DNA of 24,216 bases, taken from JAWLBW01 sp041687475. GTDB lineage: Bacteria > J088 > JAWLBW01. The stretch lies in contig JAWLBW010000026.1 of assembly GCA_041687475.1 (NCBI GenBank), positions 1 through 24,216 of the forward strand, read 5' to 3'. This document shows, one piece after another, positions 1 to 5,168 of the stretch (position 1 is its first letter; each line of letters starts with the position of its first letter). The notes below the pieces were generated by a model. The model was not told where the DNA came from. It saw only the letters and a list, made by a program, of their open reading frames with translations, and did not search any database. Position numbers and translations under genes: made by a program.

Positions 1-37
1 TACCACCCTTCCTCTTGTGAAGAGGAAGGGTACGGTA
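1..37. terminator. Strong hairpin at window edge, possible bidirectional terminator
   Basis: A perfect 11-bp stem (6-16 pairs with 20-30) closes on a 3-nt GTG loop. An outer TACC/GGTA pairing (1-4 with 34-37) lies across a small internal loop. It sits about 25 bp beyond the 3' end of the PIN toxin gene. Neither strand has a following T-run, so a Rho-independent role is uncertain; it could also be the end of a repeat lying outside the window. Confidence 0.3.
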
Positions 38-61
38 GTACGTAAGACCGGGGGGATGGAG

Positions 62-469
62 TCAGCCGTAGGCCGCCACCCTGACCGTGGGAAACATCTC
101 GCCGTATCCCCGTCGGTCGCGGGTCAACAGCTGCAGACGCTGCACGGCGGCATGCGCGCCGATGAGATGATCGGCCAGCACGGCAGTCTTCGCACCGCCG
201 CGACGGCGGTAGGCCAGAAAGGCCTTGCCGGCCAGGAAAAGCGCTTCACGGGGAAGGGGAAGAACCTCCAGCTCCATGATATCGAGCGCCTCTTCGAGTT
301 CTTCGATGCGCAGAAACGAGACCGAAGCCTCGGCGTATACGATGGGGTTGATGAAGAGGGGACCCTGCTCGCTGCAGCGACGCAGCGCTTCTTCCGACCA
401 GTCGGCCCACCGGGCATCATCCTGAAACAGGTCAATCAGAATGTTGGTGTCGACAAGCGTTCCGTTCAT
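62..469 (-). CDS. vapC: PIN-domain toxin of a VapBC-type toxin-antitoxin pair
   Basis: This 135-aa protein is a single PIN domain, the Mg-dependent ribonuclease fold of VapC toxins. The acidic quartet can be read directly: Asp7 in VDTN, Glu47 in YAEAS, Asp100 in ADHLIGAHA and Asp118 in LTRDRRGY. Length and the C-terminal LLTRD...FPTVRV pattern are usual for the family. Its ATG overlaps the TGA of the upstream antitoxin gene by ATGA (466-469), so the two are translationally coupled. VapC proteins typically cleave tRNA or rRNA and are neutralised by the partner antitoxin; the actual target here cannot be read from sequence. The active site looks intact. The pair may be a chromosomal addiction module. 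Confidence 0.9.
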   Translation of the reverse strand: MNGTLVDTNILIDLFQDDARWADWSEEALRRCSEQGPLFINPIVYAEASVSFLRIEELEEALDIMELEVLPLPREALFLAGKAFLAYRRRGGAKTAVLADHLIGAHAAVQRLQLLTRDRRGYGEMFPTVRVAAYG

Positions 470-696
470 TCGCCCGATCGCAGCAACGCCATGATCTCGT
501 CGGTGCCCATGCGAACGGTTGCCGTACCGCGCACCTTGCGGAAGCGATCGGCAGAGGGGCGCTTCGGTTCACTGGGTACAAGGTACACGCGACCGGCGTC
601 TTCGACGAACTCGACCTCGCTGTCGGCGATCATTCCGTACCGCTCGCGTATTCCCTGCGGAATGGTAACCTGCCCCTTGACCGTGATCTTTCCCAT
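466..696 (-). CDS. vapB: AbrB/MazE-type antitoxin (VapB-like)
   Basis: This 76-aa protein begins with a SpoVT/AbrB swapped-hairpin DNA-binding domain: GKITVKGQVTIPQGIRERYG matches the family pattern of a beta strand, QVTIP and a helix. The C-terminal half (about residues 45-76) is basic then acidic, as expected for the segment that wraps the toxin. The start is set by a strong GGAGGAA ribosome site (701-707, complement) four bases before the ATG. The stop overlaps the toxin ATG. The antitoxin probably represses its own promoter through the palindrome at 711-721. The AbrB plus PIN pairing is common and the assignment is firm at family level. Confidence 0.9.
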   Translation of the reverse strand: MGKITVKGQVTIPQGIRERYGMIADSEVEFVEDAGRVYLVPSEPKRPSADRFRKVRGTATVRMGTDEIMALLRSGE

Positions 697-710
697 GACG
701 TTCCTCCATC

Positions 711-746
711 TGGTAATACCATAGTAAGACCAGCCGGCGATGTCAA
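711..746 (-). promoter_or_regulatory. vapBC promoter with overlapping palindromic operator
   Basis: On the minus strand a perfect -35 TTGACA (complement of 741-746) is separated by exactly 17 bp from a -10 TATGGT (complement of 718-723). An 11-bp palindrome, TGGTAATACCA (711-721), overlaps the -10 box. The ATG follows about 21 bp downstream. This is the arrangement expected for autorepression by the AbrB-type antitoxin; the operator role is inferred. Confidence 0.7.
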
Positions 747-798
747 GCCCCGAAAAAGCAAGAGAATTGTACCCGCCCGCGCCGTCGAAAACGCGCCC

Positions 799-815
799 CT
801 TCCCCGCAAGGGAAG
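799..815 (-). terminator. Hairpin just after the beta-barrel gene
   Basis: CTTCCC (799-804) pairs with GGGAAG (810-815) around a 5-nt loop, 8 bp past the barrel stop codon. On the minus strand it is followed by a GC-rich stretch and then only TTTT, so it is at best a weak intrinsic terminator. The rest of 747-822 holds no gene. Confidence 0.3.
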
Positions 816-822
816 CGAAGCG

Positions 823-2166
823 TCAGAACGAGTACTTGGCCTGCAGGTAGGTGTAGCTGTTGTCCTGGAACTGGCCGAAGATGGTGTCTTCTCCGCCCTT
901 GATGATGTAGGCGCCCAGGGTCATCTGCAGGTTGTCGGTCAGCTTGTAGGGAATCTTCGGATTCACGAACCACCCGAAATCGCTCAGGCTCACGATCGCC
1001 CGTATTTCAGGCGCCAGCGTCTCGCCCAGATAACTGCCGCGCAGCACGCCCAGCAGAAAGTGGTTGTACCGGTCAATGAGGTACAGCCCCTCGTCCGGAT
1101 ACTGTCCGACCCACGCCCCCAGGTAATTGACGTTGGCGTAAATATTGCCCGGCAGAAAGCGATCGATGCCGAACGTGCCCATGGCAATGGTGTGCTCGGT
1201 CAGTTCGAAACGGCTGGTGTAGAGCTCCTGGGGGTGCACGACCGAAACCTCGCCGCGTACGGTGGAATCACCCAGTATACCGGCGAAACCGCCCCCGACC
1301 TGCGTCTGACGAATCGGGCGCGACCGGTACAGCGGGGCATAGGCGGCGATTTCCTGCGGCTGCAGGCTCTCGAGGGTTTCGCGCGCGCTACCCTCCTGGC
1401 TGTTGACGTAGGTCAGGAAGTCGGGCTCGAACTTGAACAGGGGAAGCAGCTCCCAACCGTTCATCACCGTAATCTGGTAGTCGAAATCATAGCCGAGGTG
1501 CAGCCAGCGCGCCGCCACCATGCCGTTGACCGCGTTGTACGGCGGGTATTCTTCATAGCCCGGCTGAATGCCCTGACGGGCGAAGGCGTCGGCGTCGAGA
1601 TCGCCTTCCTGAATGTCGGCCAGCGCGCCGCGCTTGACCAGCGACCAATCGGAGCCGTACAGCGAAAGCTCAGACGGCACATAGAAGGGAACATAGGCCA
1701 GCTCGAACTGCTCGTCGCCGGTAATGTACACGCCGCGCAGCATGAGCACCGGAAGCTTGGCGAACTCTTCTTCGACCTTGACGAACTCGGTCAGGTCTCG
1801 GGGGTTAAGCACGTCGACCACGCTGGCGTCGGACATGCCCCAATCGGCAATCTGCTTACCGGCAAAGAGTTCGAAATCGTCCCAGCGGAAGCGAACATAG
1901 CCTTCCCACAGGCCCAGGCGGTAGTCGGCGACGGTTTCCTGGCTGGTCAGGGTGTTGTGCTCGAGCAACGTCGAAAACACGGCCTGCGTGTCGTCGCCTA
2001 CGTCGGATTGCAGGCGCACGAACAGCTTGTTGCGCCACTCCAGGTGATCCTCCCAGGGATCGTCCTGCTGCAGGTCAAGGTTCAGACGGCTGTATACGAC
2101 CCCGCCGAAGGTCGAGTCGGCAACGGCTCTGCCGGCAGGTACCAGCAGAGCCGCGGCGAGAAACAA
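823..2166 (-). CDS. Outer-membrane beta-barrel protein (DUF1302-like porin/transport partner)
   Basis: This is a protein of about 447 aa with a signal peptide (hydrophobic run then AGRAVADS), many alternating aromatic/polar strands and a C-terminal YLQAKYSF ending in Phe, the usual barrel-assembly signal. The segment with GKQIADWG and VLNPRDL resembles the W-G...N-P-x-D pattern of DUF1302-type barrels, though it is shorter than most of them. The stated start is TTG at 2166, which lacks a ribosome site and gives an n-region with no positive charge. An ATT at 2184 in the same frame has GGAG six bases upstream and adds an Arg before the hydrophobic core, so the real start may be 2184. It lies directly after the LolA-like gene and likely acts with it at the outer membrane. 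The substrate is unknown. Confidence 0.75.
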   Translation of the reverse strand: MFLAAALLVPAGRAVADSTFGGVVYSRLNLDLQQDDPWEDHLEWRNKLFVRLQSDVGDDTQAVFSTLLEHNTLTSQETVADYRLGLWEGYVRFRWDDFELFAGKQIADWGMSDASVVDVLNPRDLTEFVKVEEEFAKLPVLMLRGVYITGDEQFELAYVPFYVPSELSLYGSDWSLVKRGALADIQEGDLDADAFARQGIQPGYEEYPPYNAVNGMVAARWLHLGYDFDYQITVMNGWELLPLFKFEPDFLTYVNSQEGSARETLESLQPQEIAAYAPLYRSRPIRQTQVGGGFAGILGDSTVRGEVSVVHPQELYTSRFELTEHTIAMGTFGIDRFLPGNIYANVNYLGAWVGQYPDEGLYLIDRYNHFLLGVLRGSYLGETLAPEIRAIVSLSDFGWFVNPKIPYKLTDNLQMTLGAYIIKGGEDTIFGQFQDNSYTYLQAKYSF

Positions 2167-2187
2167 TGAAGCTATGCGGGAAATGAC

Positions 2188-2943
2188 CTACTCCATGAGG
2201 AAGCGGCGTTCGAACGTGCGGTCGGGAATCTCGCTCTTGAAATCGGTCTTGACCACCGAGAGCTCGGTATTCGTGCCCTTCTCAAGCGTGCTCATGCGGC
2301 TCTTCGTGCTGATCCAGTACCCGTCGATCTGCTTGAGCTCGAGTACGGTCAGACGCTTGAGCGGCTTGTCGTCGTCCTTGAAGAAGTCGATGCGAACGGG
2401 GGTGTAATTGTCCTTGCGAATCCACTGAACGACTTTCTTGTACGAGCTGCCGCTTTTCTTGCCCGGAATGCTTTCGACCACCCAGGTGTCGACGCCGTCG
2501 ACCTTTTCTTCGCGAAGCAGGTTGTGCTTCGTACCCTCTTCGTCACGACGACCGTCGAAGTCTTCGTACGAAAAGTCGGTGTTCAGGAAGGAACCCGATT
2601 GCGAACCCGAGGGCAAGCGGCGTACGCGGTTCTGACCGTTCAGACGAATGTAGCGGTCGACGTCGCCATCCTTGCCCTCGACGGCAAGAATACCGGCGCC
2701 GCGGTAATCGGCCGGCTCCTGGAACTTGATGACGGTGCTCGTGCGCTCGTCTTTTCGGCGCACGTAGGAAATGAGGCGCCGCGTACCCGAGTGGTTGCCG
2801 GTCAGGTTCATTTCAATCTCGACCACCGCGTTGGTCGGCGCGGCCTGGTCGGCAACCTTGTCGATGATATCCTTGCCGCTCGGGGCCGCGGCCGCGGGGG
2901 CGGCAATGAGAAGACCCAGCACAATACCCAGGAAACGCATCAT
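2188..2943 (-). CDS. LolA-like periplasmic protein (outer membrane lipoprotein-sorting family)
   Basis: This 251-aa protein has a clear signal peptide (MMRFLGIVLGLLIAAPAAAA) followed by one LolA-fold domain. The pattern of strands with the Y-x-R-R-K-D-E-R-T and F-x-x-P-A-D-Y-R-G-x-G segments, then D-x-D-R-Y-I-R-L, matches the PF17131-type family. Members act as hydrophobic-cargo carriers in the periplasm and are often encoded beside MMPL/RND exporters and outer-membrane barrels. No exporter is present here. AAGGAG lies three bases before the first ATG and six before the second (2940), so translation may begin at the second. The gene ends eight codons before the barrel TTG, and tight coupling with the barrel is evident. 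The cargo (lipid or lipoprotein) is inference. Confidence 0.8.
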   Translation of the reverse strand: MMRFLGIVLGLLIAAPAAAAPSGKDIIDKVADQAAPTNAVVEIEMNLTGNHSGTRRLISYVRRKDERTSTVIKFQEPADYRGAGILAVEGKDGDVDRYIRLNGQNRVRRLPSGSQSGSFLNTDFSYEDFDGRRDEEGTKHNLLREEKVDGVDTWVVESIPGKKSGSSYKKVVQWIRKDNYTPVRIDFFKDDDKPLKRLTVLELKQIDGYWISTKSRMSTLEKGTNTELSVVKTDFKSEIPDRTFERRFLME

Positions 2944-2957
2944 TGACTCCTTCGCGG

Positions 2958-3221
2958 TTACCCGGGCCTGCGACTGTCGAGCCAGTCACGCACCAGGGGA
3001 ACCATGAACGTGTTTTCGTCACTCAGGCGCAGAAGAGCATCGGTAAGCAGCTCGATGTCCTGTTCGACCGTGTTGGTCCTGTCCAGGTAAACGATGCGCT
3101 TGCCCTTTACCGTGCAAAGACCGCCGCCCCAGCTCATTTCGTCGAGCCGCACCCGGTCGACGACGACGCTCAGGCGCTCGAGGTGTTCGGTCAGATGCCG
3201 GCGAAGCTCGGTGGCGCTCAT
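2958..3221 (-). CDS. Small conserved-looking hypothetical protein (87 aa)
   Basis: This is an 87-aa soluble protein with no signal peptide. Its ATG at 3221 overlaps the TGA of the upstream gene by ATGA, so it is translationally coupled; a longer frame reaching 3263 would run into that gene and is rejected. Visible features are an amphipathic N-terminal helix (ATELRRHLTEHLERL), a central WGGGLCTVKGKRIVYLDR beta-hairpin-like block and a helical C-terminus ending VRDWLDSRRPG. I do not recognise a named domain. It lies 14 bp before the LolA-like gene in a four-gene operon, so a role in the same envelope process is the simplest guess, though it appears to be cytoplasmic. Confidence 0.7.
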   Translation of the reverse strand: MSATELRRHLTEHLERLSVVVDRVRLDEMSWGGGLCTVKGKRIVYLDRTNTVEQDIELLTDALLRLSDENTFMVPLVRDWLDSRRPG

Positions 3222-3664
3222 TTGAAGTCCAGGTTCCGCAGCGGAGGCACGTCGACAATCCACCGCTCGTCAATCAGCTTCCACTGGTCGGTTCGCTCGA
3301 AGGAACGATTGAACCAGAGAAACCAGTCGCCTTTCAGGCGCACCTTGACCTCGGCAACCCCGTAGGTCGCATCGACATCGACGACTTCGACCTCGTGCTC
3401 TTCGGGCTGGTAATCGCGAATGCTCGCGCTTTCGAAGTCGCGGGCCAGACGAATGAGCCAGTTGGAAAGGGCTTCCGGATCGGAAAAGAAAGGCTGCAGA
3501 TCGTCGCGCACGCGATAGTGCCGCACGTTCTTGCCGATGAGCCGTGAATACAGCTCGTCGGCCCGATTCCGGACGTCTTCGGCTTCGTCGGCCCCCGCGA
3601 AAGCGGCGGGTACGACCAGCCACACGGCGAGCATCAGCCCGATGATTCGCACCAGCCTGCACAT
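3218..3664 (-). CDS. Secreted NTF2/SnoaL-like hypothetical protein
   Basis: This 148-aa protein has a signal peptide (hydrophobic residues about 7-22, cleavage near AFAGA). The mature part has an N-terminal helix with DELYSRL and a FSDPEALSNWLIRLA helix. Alternating strands follow (VEVVDVD, AEVKVRLKGDW, WKLIDERWIVD), a layout typical of NTF2-like alpha+beta cone folds. The fold assignment rests on pattern, not on a motif. AAGGGA about six bases before the ATG supports the start. It is the first gene of the envelope operon (3664 down to 823) and overlaps the next gene by 4 bp. It may be a periplasmic accessory to the LolA-like carrier. A weak -10 TATGCT (complement of 3683-3688) lies upstream without a good -35. 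Confidence 0.7.
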   Translation of the reverse strand: MCRLVRIIGLMLAVWLVVPAAFAGADEAEDVRNRADELYSRLIGKNVRHYRVRDDLQPFFSDPEALSNWLIRLARDFESASIRDYQPEEHEVEVVDVDATYGVAEVKVRLKGDWFLWFNRSFERTDQWKLIDERWIVDVPPLRNLDFK

Positions 3665-3752
3665 GAGAATTCCCTTTACAGTAGCATAGCGGCCGCTCTG
3701 CCGCCAAACGCCCGGTTAATTGTCGTGTTACGTGTGCTGCCGATGCATCAAT

Positions 3753-3780
3753 GACTGTCCGACTGTCGGACTATCCGACC
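3753..3780. repeat. Imperfect 8-bp tandem repeat with embedded palindrome
   Basis: Three octamers follow one another (GACTGTCC, GACTGTCG, GACTATCC) and a fourth begins GACC. The first two create a perfect palindrome: GTCCGAC (3757-3763) and GTCGGAC (3765-3771) around one T. It lies about 90 bp upstream of the envelope operon start. The 3665-3881 gap contains no gene; this repeat and the hairpins at 3852-3881 are the only structure seen. A regulator-binding role is a guess. Confidence 0.5.
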
Positions 3781-3851
3781 CGGGGAAGCTGCACACGTCT
3801 CCCCCTCGCAGGCTCTCACCCTCTCTCCATCGACGGGAAACCGGTCTGCAC

Positions 3852-3881
3852 GTGCCCCCCTCCGGACGGGGGCACCGTCCG
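3852..3881 (-). terminator. Two mutually exclusive hairpins after the MXAN_5187-like gene
   Basis: CGGACGG (3863-3869) pairs with CCGTCCG (3875-3881) directly after the stop codon. GTGCCCCC (3852-3859) can instead pair with GGGGGCAC (3868-3875). The two stems share bases 3868-3869 and 3875, so only one can form fully. There is no T-run, so this is probably a Rho-type or processing end, not a canonical terminator. Confidence 0.35.
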
Positions 3882-4466
3882 TCACTTCTTCGGTACGGCT
3901 TTAAGCTTGGTCTTGCCGCCTTCGACGACGACCTTGAACTCGACGTCGCGGGCATTGTACTTGGCGCGCAGTTGGGCTGCCTGCTTCTCGAGCACGGCAG
4001 CCATCTTATCGTACGACAGACCGCCCGTACCTTCCTGGGTCGACTGGCGGGCTTTGACGTAGGCATCGAAAACCCCGCCCCACTGACGCTGCGGCGCGTC
4101 TTCGACCAACTCGGCGTCTTCGATGATTTCATCTCGTGTGCCGCGCGGCGCCGGCGGACGCTGATGTTTGAGGTTGGCCTTGAAGATGTCGCGCTTGAAC
4201 CTGCCGTCTTCAATCTGCTGCATGATGCGGTCCCACAAGTGCCTGTAGGTAACCATGCGCTGCACGACGGTATTGGCCCGGAACTTGACGGCCGTATTCG
4301 GCGAGCGGAAACCGATGAGCCGGTTCACTTCGCGGTCGAGCCGCCTTCGCTCTTCCAGGGGGGGCCGTTTTTCCATTCCCTGAAAGTACATATCGTAGGC
4401 GACCTTGAGTTTCTCAATGTCGGCTTCGATACGATCGAGCAATGCTTTGTCTTCGGGTACGCCCAT
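3882..4466 (-). CDS. MXAN_5187 C-terminal domain-like protein of unknown function
   Basis: This 194-aa cytoplasmic protein has a helical N-terminal half: LDRIEADIEKLKVAYDMYFQ, G-x-x-K-R-P-P, then N-T-A-V-K-F-R-A and V-T-Y-R-H-L-W-D-R-I-M-Q-Q-I-E-D-G. This succession of a Y-x-x-Y-F-x-G block, the N-T-A-x-x-F-R block and the W-x-R-x-x-x-x-I-E-x-G block is what I associate with the MXAN_5187 C-terminal family of myxobacteria. A low-complexity linker (about residues 105-130, Pro/Arg then acidic) precedes a C-terminal segment ending KLKAVPKK. The function is not known. The gene stands alone. Its -10 is so close to the ATG that the transcript may be leaderless, and no ribosome site is seen. Family assignment is from memory of the pattern. 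Confidence 0.65.
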   Translation of the reverse strand: MGVPEDKALLDRIEADIEKLKVAYDMYFQGMEKRPPLEERRRLDREVNRLIGFRSPNTAVKFRANTVVQRMVTYRHLWDRIMQQIEDGRFKRDIFKANLKHQRPPAPRGTRDEIIEDAELVEDAPQRQWGGVFDAYVKARQSTQEGTGGLSYDKMAAVLEKQAAQLRAKYNARDVEFKVVVEGGKTKLKAVPKK

Positions 4467-4475
4467 CGGTAAACC

Positions 4476-4504
4476 AGCATAGCAAAAGGCAGCCGAGGGA
4501 GCAA
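4476..4504 (-). promoter_or_regulatory. Candidate promoter of the MXAN_5187-like gene
   Basis: An extended -10, TGC then TATGCT (complement of 4476-4481), is spaced 17 bp from TTGCTC (complement of 4499-4504, 3/6 to consensus). The -10 ends 9 bp before the ATG, predicting a very short or absent leader. Confidence 0.4.
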
Positions 4505-4606
4505 TACGCCCTGCGGGGCGACGCGGGACTCCGGCTGGCCGGCCGGGGGCAGACCTTGGTCGGATATTGCCTGATGATGGTCTCTTTCAGGGGAAGGGTA
4601 CTTCCT

Positions 4607-4617
4607 CCCCCCCCCCC
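4607..4617. repeat. C11 homopolymer in a divergent intergenic region
   Basis: Eleven consecutive C lie between the divergent MXAN_5187-like and Rieske genes, about 77 bp before the Rieske ATG and just upstream of a loose promoter-like pair (TTGTTG, 17 bp, TAGCCT with TGC extension, 4618-4646). Tracts of this length are prone to slippage. Otherwise 4467-4693 contains only the promoter and hairpin listed separately. Confidence 0.6.
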
Positions 4618-4649
4618 TTGTTGGGCTACGGGCGCAGTGCTAGCCTTGA

Positions 4650-4668
4650 CCGAGAGTACTCGGTTTTT
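4650..4668 (+). terminator. Terminator-like hairpin in the respiratory operon leader
   Basis: CCGAG (4650-4654) pairs with CTCGG (4659-4663) over an AGTA loop and is followed by five T (4664-4668), ending 25 bp before the Rieske ATG. No plus-strand gene precedes it, so if it functions it would attenuate the operon or stop stray transcription. The stem is only 5 bp. Confidence 0.4.
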
Positions 4669-4693
4669 CCGGACATCTACCCGGCAGGTCGGC

Positions 4694-5167
4694 ATGAAAC
4701 GGCGTGATTTGATGAAGCTTATCGTTCAGGGAATGGGAGCGGTAACCGCGGGGGCCGTCGGTATTCCCGCGCTGATTTTCGGCGTGGCCCCGGCTTTCGA
4801 GAAAAAGCAGGCGCGTTGGCGACCGGTCGGCCCCCTTGATGGGTTTCCGCCAGGCTCGTTGCGCATGGCAACGGTCGCGCTTCCCCGTGAAGACTGGGCC
4901 GAAACCCCCGCAGAGAAAGGTGTCTTCGTGTGGCGCCCGAACGAAGAAGACGTCATCGTCTACTCGCGTTCATGCACCGACCTGGGGTGCCCGGTGCACT
5001 TCGACGAAGGCAGCGACTGGTTCTTCTGTCCCTGTCACGGGGGCATCTTCGACAAGGAGGGGGCACCGGTTGCCGGTCCGCCGCGGGTGCCGCTGTACCG
5101 CTATGCATGGCGCCTTCGCGAGGGCATTCTCGAAATCGACCTGAGCTCCATACCTCCGATGGCCTGA
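4694..5167 (+). CDS. qcrA: Rieske iron-sulfur protein of a cytochrome bc/b6f-type complex
   Basis: This 157-aa protein accepts electrons from quinol at the Qo site and passes them to haem c. A Tat-type signal-anchor opens it (KRRDLMK, then a hydrophobic stretch to about residue 33). The cluster region has Cys94 in CTDLGC, then CPCHGG with Cys112, Cys114 and His115; Cys99 and Cys114 are placed to form the usual disulfide. The first His ligand (expected at residue 96, C-T-H) is Asp, codon GAC, confirmed in the nucleotides. The GPP loop follows at 128-130. The ATG at 4694 is chosen because the Tat motif begins there; an upstream open frame to 4442 adds sequence unlike a leader. The stop is 1 bp before the cytochrome b ATG. 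Confidence 0.88.
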   Translation: MKRRDLMKLIVQGMGAVTAGAVGIPALIFGVAPAFEKKQARWRPVGPLDGFPPGSLRMATVALPREDWAETPAEKGVFVWRPNEEDVIVYSRSCTDLGCPVHFDEGSDWFFCPCHGGIFDKEGAPVAGPPRVPLYRYAWRLREGILEIDLSSIPPMA

Positions 5168-5168
5168 C

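Noticed and set aside
4442..4693. N-terminal extension of the Rieske frame
   Set aside because: It includes the C11 tract, the hairpin and unrelated residues; the Tat motif starts at 4694.
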